A stretch of DNA of 64,000 nt from Thamnaconus septentrionalis (GCA_009823395.1 CM020508.1:5354515-5418514), one strand, 5' to 3'; shown: positions 46,460-58,534, numbered from the stretch's first letter. Program-made: numbers and translations. The notes: generated by a model from the letters alone, not told the origin.

Positions 46460-46640
46460 TTAAAAGTAAAGTTAACAGCCTCCTTCCTCTTCCACTCTGC
46501 TGAAGCTAAACACCCACCGACGGGCTGCCTGCTCTTCACCGGGGCAGTGAGTGCCCAGTCTGCACTTTTATTCCCCATTAGGCCCTAATGGCTGGTCTAG
46601 ACAAACAACCCGCCTTTAAGTCAAGTTGTTCACTCAGAAA
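46460..46640. other. Candidate conserved non-coding element with CCATTAG/CTAATGG dyad
   Basis: CCATTAG (46575-46581) and CTAATGG (46585-46591) are exact inverted homeodomain-type half-sites separated by GCC. The dyad follows CACTTTTATTCC. The island is unique and lacks repeats; GGGCAGTGAGTGCCC (46543-46557) is a second local dyad (GGGCA/TGCCC). Confidence 0.4.
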
Positions 46641-47630
46641 GAACAGTCCATTATAGTGTCCAACAATAAAACTCCCCCACTTGTGCTAAGCGGTTTCCTC
46701 CACCTGTGTTGTAGCTACGAGGCCTTTATTGTATGATGCAGTTGTCATATCATCCACTAGATGGGGTGTTGTGACTCGGCCGAATCGACCTCTAATGCAG
46801 AGCAATAGCAGTGAGTGATAAATGAAACTCTGTGTGATACCTGCTCCGTCGGTCTTCTGCTGTGGAGCTGTTAGCGCGCCACTACAAAGAGCCCCCCCCC
46901 CCGTCTTTGGTGCTGGCACCAGCGACATTATGAAGCAAACCCAAATTACTGCCACATTTACACCACAGTCTAATTTCCCAAAAGGGCCCCGGCCACTCCT
47001 TCCTGTGTCTCCCAGCTGGTGCACAAACCCAGTTCAGAGGAGAGTGATTGAGCGCCTGTCAAGCCAGCTTCTGTCGCGCATACACTGTAGTTTTGCGTGC
47101 GCCCTCTTCAAACGCATGGCCGGGGGTCCCGGAGGGTCCTCGAACCCTTTCAAAGACTCCCAGTGCGCCTCCTCCTGCCCGACTCCTCATGGTATGCGGG
47201 GAGGACTCGGTCTGTCTGTGGAAGGGAGACGACTCTGGGGGCCGCTGGGTGGGTTTGGCCGAAACCAGACTCCCGCCGGCGACTCGGGGAGACTCTCCGC
47301 TGTCGGACTGTAATGACGCTCGTACAATTTGCGAAGTAAGTGCAAACATGTGTAAGCGTGAAACGCCGACGGCTCTTCCGCGTGTGAGGGGTACGACTTT
47401 TGTGTCTGTATTTTTTTTCCCTCCGTGGTATATCGTGTTTGGTTGTTAGTTTGTGTTTGTGGTCTCGGGAGGAAGGGGGGTGGGGAGGGGGCTCGCAGTT
47501 GTTGTGGCTCCGCTCGTCTCTGGGAATCAGGCGGTTACACGCAGACAGACTTGGAACTGTGAAGCGCCGCTGTCAGAAAACGGGCGAGCTCACCGACTCT
47601 GGCGCTTTCATCCAGGTCCATCCCTCAGTG
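46641..47630. other. Non-coding, CpG-rich in its second half
   Basis: 47040-47340 has frequent CpG and several overlapping open frames on both strands (up to 163 codons). A C-run lies at 46893-46902. Cryptic promoter or chance; no domain recognised. Confidence 0.4.
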
Positions 47631-47682
47631 GCAGCAGCGGCAGCAGCGGCGGCAGCAGCAGCGGCAGCGGCAGCAGCGGCAG
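47631..47682. repeat. (GCA/GCG)n trinucleotide repeat
   Basis: About 17 GCR units. In one frame it reads as poly-alanine, in another as Ser/Gly, but the surrounding frame has no other support, so it is called a simple repeat. Confidence 0.9.
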
Positions 47683-48191
47683 GACCCTCCCTGCTGGCGC
47701 CTCAGTTGCATCTTAAACCTCGCGGTGATGTCATGAAAACACTTTAATGAAAGAAATGAGGCAAGTGTCAATCTGCCATTTCTGGCAGAGTTATATTAGG
47801 GAAGTGCGATGCAGCAGCTCTGCCGTCGCCCACAAGCTTTTGGAAGCCGGCCTGCAAACCGTCCAGCTGTCCGAGGTCCAGTTTTGAATTTTTTGATTTT
47901 TCAAGTAATGTTCCTGTGTTCAGCAACGCAATACATATCCAGGCCCCAACAATTCAGTGGAGGAAATTCAGTTTGGCTCTCTCTGCTCTGTTTTCACCCC
48001 GACGCTGCATCATTCTGATCTTCCCCCTGATCCATAAACACGTCTGTGACAAAATTAGCCTCTGTTTCTTTTTAGGTTGTGAGTCTCAGCCAGAAATCAT
48101 TAAACCTAATTCCCAAATTAGGGTTAGCGGTATGGAACTGATATATGTTGTTGGGGTCACGAATGACGCGCAAGCACACACACGTCTATCA
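47683..48191. other. Non-coding stretch, nothing recognised
   Basis: Unique sequence leading into the tetranucleotide array. Confidence 0.5.

Positions 48192-48242
<51 letters not shown>
48192..48242. repeat. (ATCT)n tetranucleotide microsatellite
   Basis: About thirteen perfect units, typical of polymorphic GATA/TATC arrays in vertebrates. Confidence 0.95.
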
Positions 48243-48469
48243 CAAACATATCCAGAATTTCACTCAGATGGAGTTTGTGCTGCCAGCGAGATCGCAATAA
48301 GAACCGAATTATTCAATCATGCGCTTCCACCGCAAACCGCGGCGCCGCCTCCAAAAAAATAATGAAAATAAATGCCACCGAGCAAACAGGGTGGGAACAC
48401 GCTGCCCCCGGGGCCATCCAGCTCTCACAGTCTCATGCATGTATGAAATCCCTTTTCTAATGTCAGCGC

Positions 48470-48620
48470 TCTCTCTCCCTCACTGTTCCCCCCTCTAATT
48501 AGCTGGCAGAGGTCCAGGGTCAGAGTTCATCCCGCTTATGCAAGAGGACGGCCGAGCGAAATTGGAAATTCCTCTTTATTAGTATTTCTCCAGAAATCAT
48601 TCCTGGGGGGACAGCCTCCA
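48470..48620. other. Candidate conserved non-coding element with CTAATTAG palindrome
   Basis: The palindrome CTAATTAG (48495-48502) lies inside a CCTCT/AGAGG bracket (48492-48496 and 48508-48512). It is followed by TCAGAGTTCATCCCGCTTATGC and CTTTATTAGTATTTC (48572-48586). The same CTAATTAG core occurs in the island at 7198. Unique sequence; conservation untested. Confidence 0.35.
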
Positions 48621-50131
48621 GTATTTCATCCCTCCCGGCCCTCCACTCGGAGACGATAAGGATGATTTGGAGAGGGACGGGAAGGGGAGGCAGGGGAGGA
48701 TGAGGGAGGGTGGGATGGATCCCGAGGGGAGGACGAAAATAAAAAAAAACAAATCACGGCGGCGACGTCGCAATCAAAAACTTTTGGAGCGGGAGCGGCG
48801 GAGTTCCACCGGAGTCAGCATGGTTATCGGGGACTGGGGAAACACAGGGAGACGGGATAATGAACGGACGGGCGTGATGTGACCTCACGGCTTGGGCTGG
48901 GCTAGTGAGGCGGCGGGCAGGAAAGTGCGTCAGAACTCAGGCTTCACTCAGCCCGTCCACTCTGCTTATCTGCCCTCGGGCTAAGTGATCCCATTTCCAC
49001 AGAAAAAAAAGAAAACAGAGGCAGATGAGGGGCCGTGGTGGTGGTGGAGGGGGTCAGCGGGGTCAGCGTGCCCCTCGTCGGCCCAGCTGATTAAACTTGG
49101 AACCTTTTGGTGCTGAGTTCGCTTCACACAGCAAGAGAGCAGAGAGCGCGGAAGAGGTTTAGCAAGTTTAACTTAGCGCTGTAGCCGTAGCGATGAAGAA
49201 AGGTTAGCTGAGGACAACTGCATCACTCCATCTATTGTAGGAGTGAAGGATATGGGTTTGTTTTTTATTAGTATTCGTGCAAGTTGCTTTGATCACAATT
49301 ATTCCTCCCCCCATCATGATCACCCCAATACTTTTAGCTTTTAGCTAGGACCAGAAGCGGAAGGAGGGAGCGCTTTCCTGTTTCCTCTTTTCCAAATGAA
49401 ACGCACGTGTGTATTTGTCCCACGGAAAAATCCCCGGTACGGTACGGGGATGAAACGAGGCCTGGGTGCTCAAGGAGAGCGATCTGGACCGGCCCCCTCC
49501 GCTTCAGGCAAAATAGCCAGACAAGACTCGCTATTCATTCTTTGGGCGAGCTGGCACCGGACAGGATATGAATTCACCGCTGACTCACCAGCATCTTGAA
49601 GGTCACTGTAGTTCCACAGTGACACTCGGGGAGTGGAAGTGGCCTGCGAGCGAAAAAAACCCAAAACTGGTTGGCCGCCTCAGTTCGGACACAGCTGTCA
49701 TTTTGGCAGCGCCGTGATTGGAAGGCGTTTGCAATATTTCTTTCATTTTCTTTTCTTTTCTTTTCTTTTTTTTTGCAGACGACCTTATGAGTTTCATTAC
49801 TGCAGATTAGGCCGGACTTTTGTCTATTTGAGTTTTTCCTCGCTCAGCACATTGCTGCTCTCCTCTTGCTTCTCGCTGGCAAAGACGTGTTTGGTTAACA
49901 CTCAGTCCAAGAGTGGAAGAGAAAACTGAGAACGCTCTTGCATAAACGTAGCAACTAATAACCCGTTTTACAATCCCTCGCAACATGCGATGTTGCATCA
50001 ATAAAATGACGTTGGCCATAAAAATATTTACGTTGGCCAAACTCCATGGCCTACCTCGTGTTTGCTCTCTGTGTTTCAGTATCGCTTCTCTGTGTTGTAT
50101 TGTGCTTTGGACTCGTCTTGTGGGTTTTCAT

Positions 50132-50135
<4 letters not shown>
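48621..50135. other. Non-coding stretch
   Basis: Purine-rich (GGGAGG/GGAC) at 48665-48740, a GGTGGTGGTGG patch at 49035-49048 and a (TTTTC)n repeat. At 49770-49777 a T-tract ends in TTTGCAG, an acceptor-like context, but no conserved frame follows. Confidence 0.45.
49746..49774. repeat. (TTTTC)n and T-rich tract
   Basis: Four to five TTTTC units ending in a T-run. Confidence 0.85.

Positions 50136-50172
<37 letters not shown>
50136..50172. repeat. (TG)n microsatellite
   Basis: Perfect TG array. Confidence 0.95.
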
Positions 50173-50175
<3 letters not shown>

Positions 50176-52952
50176 GCCTTGTGTTGCTTCCTCCTCTCAT
50201 GTCCGTCCTCGGTGGTTGTCTCCCCTCCCCCGCTCTCGCACACGCCTGCACCTTATGAGTCTCGTCTGCCTTCCTTCACACACCTGCACCTGGTTTTGGG
50301 CCTGCGGATTAGTGTTCATTCAAACCAGGCCTTGCGTTTCACCCTGGAGGAGTCTTTTATTCTCATTAGACAGAAAAGCTGCCATATCCTGGCATGTCAC
50401 ATTTTCAAAATGATTTGAATTTATTGCACAGACTGCTCTGGTAAAACACTCATATACAGTGTTTGAAGACAGGAGGAAAAAATTGAAAATCTAAGCATTA
50501 CGTGGACCAATTAGATTTGCTACAGCCTGTTCAGCCAGAATGTCTCATGACTTAAAGGAAGTCTAAGAATTATCTTTCTTCGTATCTCTGGAATCTATTA
50601 AAAAACAAGCCAGACTCAGCGTAGCTGAGCACAACTCCTGTTTATTTTCTGCGCTGCAGGAGCAAAATCGGCAAATATTGGAAAAAAAGTAAACAGACTC
50701 GTATCCAAACCTCCATTTAATTAAAGCAAATTATGCAATGTTTGTTGTTGTTGTTTTTTGGCAGATTGAATATCAACTGAACGTCTGCGGCCGTTCTCAG
50801 TCAGCTGACGTGTGTGTGGGCTGACTGCGAGCGTGGGTGCGTGCGTGTGCGCGTGCGTCTGTGTGTGTGACGGCTTAGAAGAGGCTAGCTTATCTTCTGT
50901 ATCAGTGACCTCACTGCGGAGGGCAAACGTCCACTTTCCAGGCGTCATTTCCACAAAGTGGCGTGTCTGCGGGGAGGCCTGCCAACAAAAACACACACAG
51001 ACACACACACACACACACACGTGCACACACACAACTGTGTTTTGCACACAACAGTGAATATAAATTCAGCTTGCCATATCCTGTACCAGCTCACCAAACC
51101 AGACGATCCTATTGACTCCTCATCAGTCCAGAACTTCACTCAAAGCTCTTTTTGGCCGACGAGTTTCCAGGAGTACCAGCCAGGATATGTGTGATATGTG
51201 GATCATTGGATTGGAGAATGCAGCCAAAACGCCGGGGAGGCCTCCTGTCGTGTTCATCCTTCAGTCAGATCCAGTAGGGTCACCAGTTGTACGAGGTGCG
51301 GCTGCAAAATTAGAAGGAGAAAAACAAGGATGAATCCAGCGTCCAAGTAACCACGGGGAATGTTGTGCTACAACATCTCCATTAGCGTCTCTGGAGTCAA
51401 TCTGGAGACAGAGCCGTAATGTGTTGTTGATTTAAAGGAAGATGATGACATTACAGAGCTGTGATTGCTGTTAGCATAGTTAGCCCGTTATCTGCACGAT
51501 ACATCACAGCACACTGCATGATGCTGGCTAGGCCTGCAAAAGTACTTGATACGCTGTTGCCTGTTGAAGCTCCTACACTTACAGTTTTAGAGGGACCTTC
51601 CTGATGCGCAGCCAGCCGTGGACTCTGTAAATCCTAATTCTGTAAATAACACATGGTATTCTAATCACTCTATCTGCTCGATATCCTTCTTTGTGTAGTT
51701 CTGGCTGCTCTGCTGTGTGCTGGCATTGTGCGTAATACACAAACAGCTCATGTCAACATATCTTTTTCTAATGAATGCATTTCATTTCATCCCAACAAGA
51801 CCGATTTCCCTGCACGACAATGATGTTTATATCGCCATCGTCCAAACTGTGAAACGCTGTTGTGTTGTTATTACAGCAGTTTAGCTGGCAGTGTATTATT
51901 GTAAATAAAAAATGCATTTAATATGCACTTTTTCCATGTTGCCCCAGTGATAAACGCCAAGCGACGACCTCCAGTCGCACGCGGCCACTTGGGGAACTGC
52001 GGACATGAATGAGAATGCCATGTGTGCGAACCGAGAGACCCAGAGCTGCCCCACCGGACTGGGAGGTGAGGAGGAGGACAAGTACTGAGGCCGCTGTTGC
52101 ATAACAGCCCAGGACTCAGGTTCCTGAGGTCAAGAACTACAACAGAAACCCAGTTGTTGAGCCCCGAACACATGGACTGGAGGCGAGAGGGAGGAGAAGA
52201 ACAAGAAGGAGAATAGCACAGTGCTCGGACAGAAAGGGTGCGAGAGATAGTTTGGTGAGAAAGCAAATAGTGGGAGTGAAGAAAACAGAAATGTGAGGAG
52301 AAGAAGCACTGTAGTTCTTCATAAAATATTACTCATCTGTATAAAAACACAATTTAGGCCAGACGAGGGCAGATTATGAAACCGTGCAAGGTTTCGGTGC
52401 AGAAAACAACCCGACAGGAAATTGGACAAAAATGGGCATGATGGTGACAGGGTTTATCTCTCTGCGTCCTCTCCTCATTTTAAGAGTCTGGATAAATGCC
52501 AGAATAAAAATGATAGTTTTTGTGGAAATGTGTGTTTTCCATAACTGTTTGTTATGTTTGTCATCCCTGATCTATAATCTTTGATGCTGTTTGATACTTT
52601 AGGTCCAAATTGCCAGATGGAACATTTAACCATGTGGGCGCATAACAAAAAAAAAGCTTCACTGCTGCAGATGCGCTTGCAGTCGCCTCCTCTTCCTGTT
52701 GCTACGTCTTCGTTTTCTGCGGTCTGTAAGGAGGTCGCGTGGCACTCATCCGCTTTTGCCACAACAAAAAGCAAACAGGTCGGCACTTTAATGTTCAATC
52801 AAGGGAGCTTCCTGTTGCAAACAAAGTGGCCTGCGGCGCTGAGATCGGATGCGCAGTCAGCAACGTCGGGTCTTCTCTTTATTTATGAAGGTGAACGGAG
52901 GGCCTTTGTGCAAACGCTGCATCTTTGACCCATGTCAATGGAAGGGTCGCAC
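50173..52952. other. Long non-coding stretch
   Basis: Unique sequence with GTTGTTGTTGTTTT at 50741-50755 and an interrupted CA array. Segments at 51440-51520 and 51900-52080 are unremarkable. No exon or repeat family recognised. Confidence 0.5.
50991..51033. repeat. (CA)n imperfect microsatellite
   Basis: CA array with AG and GTG interruptions. A TG/CG-alternating patch at 50813-50870 is its loose inverted counterpart. Confidence 0.85.
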
Positions 52953-52976
52953 AGAAGAAGAAGAAGAAGAAGAAGA
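52953..52976. repeat. (AGA)n trinucleotide repeat
   Basis: Eight perfect AGA units. Confidence 0.9.
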
Positions 52977-54953
52977 CGGCAGAGAGGGGGAAAAAAAGCT
53001 GCCTGCGTCTGCAAGCTGAGCAGAACTCAATCCAAACAGCCGTCTCACCCGAACCTCCTTATCGGCGACCGTGAAACCGCTAGCGATGATTTAGACGTAA
53101 CTCACACGTGGGAATCGCGTCCCTGGGGTTTGAGAGACTCATTGGACAAACTCGAACCGCAAACAATTGACTCCCGGTGACCATAGCTCCACAGCGGTCA
53201 CCCGTCCTCCCCCGTCCTCCCCCTCGGTCACCCTCCGCCCCCCCTCCTTCTCCCCCCCCAGCCTGGGCAGGTGGAAGATGGAGGGAACAGACATCAGCAG
53301 AAGCCGTTAACAGTGGGCCTCTTTTAAAACATCCCCATAAAATAATAGCTGCAGACACGTGAGTCGGCGCGGCAGCCGCCCCGCCGAGGCCGGCCGAGGC
53401 TCTGAGTGATTCAGCAGAGCGCTCACGCTCGTGTGTGACGCCGCTCGGCGCTCACCGGTCGGGTCAGGAGCGGGTCAGAGCGCTTCCACCGCAGCAGGGT
53501 TTTCATTGGAGCAAGAGTTACAGTAGCTGCGGCGAGACTCAGACCTCAGGTTTGTTTCTTCTGCAGCAGAGCGAGAGATTCCACCCCGATTACAGCAACA
53601 GAGCGACGGACTTTAGAAAAGCTTTGCAATTTTTGTCCATAGTTTTTAAAATCACCGTCACTGTTTTCACTGATGTGTGTCCCAGTTCTACCTCACTTGA
53701 GGATGCCTCGGTGTCGGCCTCCTTATTATTCTCCTTCCAGACGTTGGAGATCCAACAAATCATTTGTTTTTGTCAGGAGGCTGTGAACAAAAGGCTAACC
53801 ATGCTGTTTACTGCCATTAAATTAAAAATAATGGCGTAGCTGAAGTCAGGAATTAATTATGAGTGAATGAAAGGAGGCAGGACGCACAACTTTTAAAAAT
53901 GTTTTTGTGAGTTTGTGATGTTCAATGTTGATGGAAGTATTGTGAAAAGAAATATCCAAGTACAACCTAAAGTTCCAGTAAGACCGATAATACATCACGC
54001 TAGACTGCTTCACTGGAGACTGGAATGAAAAAAAAAACCCGCTAAAAGCTGTTATGTGAAAGCTTTAGATTCCAATAATAACAATAGTAAAGTATAAACA
54101 CTGAAAGACTGAAACCCTACTTTTGCATATCTCAACTATTGTATTTATTGTAGTAACAAAGCGAGACTGGATGAATGATGGTGAATTTCCTGTACGTGAA
54201 TGCACAGTGTTTTTTTCTCCCCATGGTCGTACGTCACCGACTGCACAATCCGTGATGAGCAAAGGATGAAGCATGTTATGAAACACAGCCACCCTTGAAC
54301 TGTGCTGCGGAGAACCGGGGTTCCATTGGAGAGACAAACCAGAGGTTTATGTCAGAGTGAACTCAGACACAATCCAATCCGGTGGGAACCAGTTTGTGGG
54401 AGATTTTTACGCGGTGACGATTTTGGGTGTTCTAATCTACATTCATGCTCGGTAAATTGAGTTAGAGAGAGTGAAATGAAAGGCACCGAGCCGCTGGAGA
54501 TCCCCGGTATCTGCTGAACTTCTCCTGGGCTGACAGTGTGTGAACGTGTCAAGGAGGGGAAGGTGCGATCGTGTGATGACATTTTGGCCGGAAAGTGAAA
54601 CAGTCAGTAGGAGTCGCTGGTGCTGTGTGAAGCGTTGAAATGAGGCTTGAAGAGACGCTGACCACATTGCTTCTGAGGACACTAATCTGACTGGAGGAAC
54701 CTCAATCCAGAACCAAACCTCCTCAGAGCTCACAGTATTGGGGCGCCGCATGTTCAACTCTTCCTCCTCTCCTTCTCCTCCTTTGACCTCCTCTTCCTCC
54801 TCCTTCGGACTGTTGATGACCATCTGGGCGAATTAACCCGCTTGTGCTCTTTGTGTAGGATTTCACCGCCGCTGCCCTGAACTTTTATTTCCATTACATT
54901 GCTGAACCCTGGACAAATCCAGAGTGGTTTAAAGTGAATTTGACATCCCACTT
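52977..54953. other. Non-coding stretch with CpG-dense core
   Basis: 53350-53470 is the most CpG-dense segment of this part (GCCGCCCCGCCGAGGCCGGCC at 53374-53394), preceded by a C-rich run at 53190-53260. Downstream sequence is AT-rich. It could be a promoter, but no start or splice pattern is convincing. Confidence 0.35.
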
Positions 54954-54999
54954 TGTGTGTGTATGTGTGTGTGTGTGTGTGCGTGCGTGTGTGTGTGTC
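54954..54999. repeat. (TG)n imperfect microsatellite
   Basis: TG array with TATG and CGTGCG interruptions. Confidence 0.9.
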
Positions 55000-56040
55000 T
55001 TGGAGCCGGTCCCGATCTCGTCCAGCTCTCGGAGGAGCATGTCTATTTCTCCAACGGTAATAACAACAGGCACTTCTCCAAACTTTATTTTTCTGCTCCC
55101 CCCCCGCCCCCCCGCCCTCCTCCTCCTCCGTCCGCCGTGCGAAGACTTCGCCTCTCGCTACGCTCCAGCGTTGGGAACGCGTGTTTGTGCCAACCGCTGA
55201 TTTAATGCAGAGGCGAGCGCTGCGGTGTGCGAAGACCGAGGCCGAGGCCTCACTTAATGCAGAGAGACGTGCAGCTATGAGCCCGGCCAGAGAACCAGAG
55301 GCCCCTCCGCTCTGTGCTATTGACACAGGCAGCTACGTGCTGCGCCGCTCTGCGTGCACGACAACAAACCTCGGACCCGACACGCGGTACGAGGGGAGGG
55401 GGCTCTATGTCGCAATTCTATGCGCAATATTCTTATTGTGCAACGGATCAAAGTGGCTCCTTCCCTAAAACCCTCTGGGTGGTAAACACACTTGTGGGCG
55501 GCCAGGATGCAGGAGTTGGCGGGGGGGGGGGTTCTGTCCCCATGCGGTCGTCTTAAAAATCTAAAGCTTCTTGACTCACATATCAACATAAATCACAACA
55601 ACAAACATCCTGCTTCTAATTAAGCAATGCAAAATGTTGCACTTATAAACTTGCGAAACGACACTTCACAGTTTTAAGCGTCAACGTGAACTTCTGGTCG
55701 AAGGTCCGAGCCGGGCCAGGCGACCAAATCGCATGTTCCGTCCGGCGGTCCGGCTGCAGTAAATAGGCGCCTCTGTGGGACTGTGCGAACGTTAAGACAT
55801 TCAGGCGCACGCGTCCTCGCGTCTCGAGGAGCCCGTCTGCGTCCCCTCGGCCTCCAGCTTGGAGCCGCAGGAAGAAGCTGCTTTTCTTGCTGGTGAATGA
55901 AGGTCTGTGGGTTTGCGGCCGCCGCTGCCGCCAGCGGGGAACAAGCGTCACCCGGCTGGACCCGAGCCCTCACCTGCACACACGGACTCAACCTTTTCCT
56001 CCCACGTCCCACCGTCAGCAGGGGAGCCTCCCTCCGGTCG
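55000..56040. other. CpG-rich stretch, possible regulatory or promoter region
   Basis: C-runs at 55099-55111 and frequent CpG continue to about 55450 and again from 55680 to 55960. A 190-codon minus-strand frame (55326-54754) crosses a CA-type repeat and is rejected. The word TTAATGCAGAG occurs twice (55202-55212 and 55253-55263), 51 bp apart. A G-run of about 10 lies near 55521. Confidence 0.35.
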
Positions 56041-56049
56041 GACTATGCG

Positions 56050-56180
56050 CCGTTTGTTTACGTTTGAATGAACGGTGTGGATTTATCAACCACCAGTTGC
56101 CTCCCGATCCCATCAGTAGATGGATCCCTAGCATGCGACTGCTTTTAATGAGGCAATGAATGAGGAAATTCAATCTTTGG
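56050..56180. other. Candidate conserved non-coding element
   Basis: Unique sequence with GGATTTATCAACCACC (56078-56093), GCGACTGCTTTTAATGAGGC (56135-56154) and two AATGAGG words (56147-56153 and 56158-56164). Repeat-free and balanced; weak support. Confidence 0.25.
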
Positions 56181-56473
56181 CCTCCAGCTGCAGGAACTGG
56201 AGAAACTTTCCAAAGTACTTCATCACAGCTAAACAGCTGGTAATGTGACATTATGACCGACTGAAGACACAGGAGTCTGGAAGCTTCTCAAGACGGTTGA
56301 GTGATGAGCAGACTGTGGGAAAAAAGTCCTTAAAATTACTCATTACTACTTCCAAAGTTTCTCCTTCAATTTTTTGTTCCTCATTCAGTTTTGGAGGGTT
56401 GATGTCAAAATGATGTCTTACTTTCATGTCGTTTAAACTTAAAATCCTGTTTGTGAAGATGTAGAACTCCTCT
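56181..56473. other. Non-coding spacer
   Basis: Unique AT-rich sequence; nothing recognised. Confidence 0.5.
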
Positions 56474-56474
56474 C

Positions 56475-56515
<41 letters not shown>

Positions 56516-56516
56516 G
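56474..56516. repeat. (CAGA)n tetranucleotide microsatellite
   Basis: About ten to eleven perfect units. Confidence 0.95.
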
Positions 56517-56607
56517 TGTCTGACAGCAGATAGTAGACAGATCCCAGCAGGACACTGAGACGACCTGCTCCGACCTCGGCCAGACAGAGGTGCTGACCTC
56601 CCGGCCA

Positions 56608-56669
56608 CCTCCTCCTCCTCTTCCTTCTTCTTCCTCCTCTTCTACCTCCTCCTCTTCCTCCGCCGCCGC
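56608..56669. repeat. (CCT)n/(TTC)n pyrimidine-rich tract
   Basis: Mixed CCT and CTT units ending in CCGCCGCCGCC; homopyrimidine strand, potentially triplex-forming. Confidence 0.8.
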
Positions 56670-57851
56670 CGTAAACAACCGTCTCTACCTTTCATCCCTC
56701 GCCTGCTCTGCGCTACCTGTTAACCTCTGACCTGGAGCTCATGATCTCCGGCGTCCCGACCTTTCACCTTTCACCCTGGCCGGTCACGGTCCGCAGCGTC
56801 CTGCTGTTTGTCAGCCCTTTCTGTTTTTGTTCTGTCCCTCCAGAGCCGGCGGACCTGTGACGACGCGGCGTTCGAGCAAAAAAACGGAAAAGCGGGAGAG
56901 AAGAAGAAGATGATGAAGAACAAGCAACAATATCCCATCCACTTACCGAAACCACAGCAGTCATCCCGGATTGCCTGGAAATGAGCAGGACAAAGCGTAA
57001 CGTAAAAGACGGTGGCGGCGGGGGATTTGTTACTGATGCGGAGCTCACGTCTGAAATCTCAGCTCGGATTGGAACCAGATGTCGGGATGCCAAAAGGTGG
57101 AGGAGGCGGCCCGAGGAGTAGATGAAGTGGAGGAAATAAGCAGAGCTCCACGCAGCCTCTCTTGAACGTTAGCCACATCTTTTTGGAGAGATTGAGTGAG
57201 AAATTTGCGTATTTTTTCCCTCTTTGCCACACCTCGTAAATCTGCACACTTTTCAGCCCTAATAATGTTGAGGTTTCGTACCCAGGAGCTTTGAAATCCT
57301 TTTGAAGATTTGACGCGTTACCCTCCTGCTTTTCCTTTCTCTCCTGCCGCCACTTTGCACCGTCGCTTTTCTACTTTTCTCACCTCCCTTTTCCTCCTGG
57401 ATCCCGCGCCGCTCTGCGTTTCTAAGATGAGAGAGTTAGCGAGAGAGCCTCGTCTGCAGCTCGCAGAGACAGAACAGACAGGACGCAGATGTCGACAGCC
57501 AGCTCATCCAGATTGGAATGCCCCCTCTTGTGCAGCTGAAGTGGCCTGTTTCTCCCGTGGAACAAAACAATGCATGAGTAAATCTTCCTGGAAGGCGATG
57601 AATCTGGGTAGCTGTTAAATGCAAAAAAAAAAAAAGAAAAACACTGGTTTTGCTTTTGCTTTCATGCATGTTTTATGTAGCAGAGCTGTCAAACGATAAG
57701 CAGCTTGGCCTTGGCCTTTTATTTGTGAACTATAATGAAAGGTTGTTTTTTTTTTTTTGGTTCCCGCTCTGCGCAGTATCAGATAACATGACTCAACGCC
57801 AAGAAAGTTCAGTTGCATCAGAGCTGCAGGCTCGAGCCGCTGAGCATCAGG
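56670..57851. other. Non-coding stretch
   Basis: Contains an A-run at 57623-57634, a T-run at 57747-57759 and AAGAAG patches at 56902-56920. Open frames of up to 159 codons here have no recognised domain. Confidence 0.5.
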
Positions 57852-57877
57852 GCAGCAGCAGCAGCAGCAGCAGCAGC
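57852..57877. repeat. (GCA)n trinucleotide repeat
   Basis: Eight to nine perfect GCA/CAG units. Confidence 0.95.
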
Positions 57878-58534
57878 GTGACTGCACGAAACAGAATGTT
57901 CTCTTGTTCACTTCTGAGGCCGAAGGCCACGACGAGGACTCGCTTTTGTTCCAACACAAGCAAAGCAATTAGCAACATCCTGTTTGCAGCAGAATCAAAG
58001 TTCGATCTGAAAACCACTTCAGCTGTGGCTTCTTATGAAGAGCGATTTAGAAGCAGCGACGTAAAAAAAAAAGGAAAAATAATATCGTCCGTCCCCCTAT
58101 TAAAGTGTACAGCGGCTTATCACAGCTGATAACAAAGACGTTCTTTGTTCTTTGAGTCTCCTCACGTAGTTGATATCAATGTTTTCTCACTGAGTCACCG
58201 GTCAGTTCGTCTCACCGGGGAATGAAACCCTTCCACTCTTCACCTCTGATCAAAGGCACCACATTATTTCCTTAAGCTTTTCGTTGGCAGTTCACACTCT
58301 CAGAGGAGGCGTTAGCTTGTTCTGCAGGAAAGACGGCAAACATGCATCTGGCTGAGGTGACGGCCTGCAGCGCCGCGCCTCACCTCTGAAAAGTCCTCTG
58401 CTGGGAGCGGATGTCTCCTTCTGTTAGTTCTGTCAGCGATTGAGTCACCTCCTCTCACTCTTATGGATAATTTGCACATGACTAGGGTGAGTTTAAGGTG
58501 CCAAACAATGCTTCTGATTCACTTCAGCAATGTT
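57878..58534. other. Non-coding stretch, nothing recognised
   Basis: Unique sequence with no notable symmetry until 58535. Confidence 0.5.

Noticed and set aside
47631..47682. Poly-alanine tract of a transcription-factor exon
   Set aside because: The trinucleotide repeat has no supporting frame on either side and the sequence outside it shows no domain.
49770..49810. Exon after the T-tract TTTGCAG acceptor
   Set aside because: The following frame has a stop within a few codons in the frames checked and no donor pairs with it. The T-tract is part of a (TTTTC)n repeat.
54754..55326. 190-codon minus-strand open frame
   Set aside because: It crosses the TG microsatellite (Thr-His run) and ends in Arg/Lys/Glu-rich low complexity. 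No domain or splice support.
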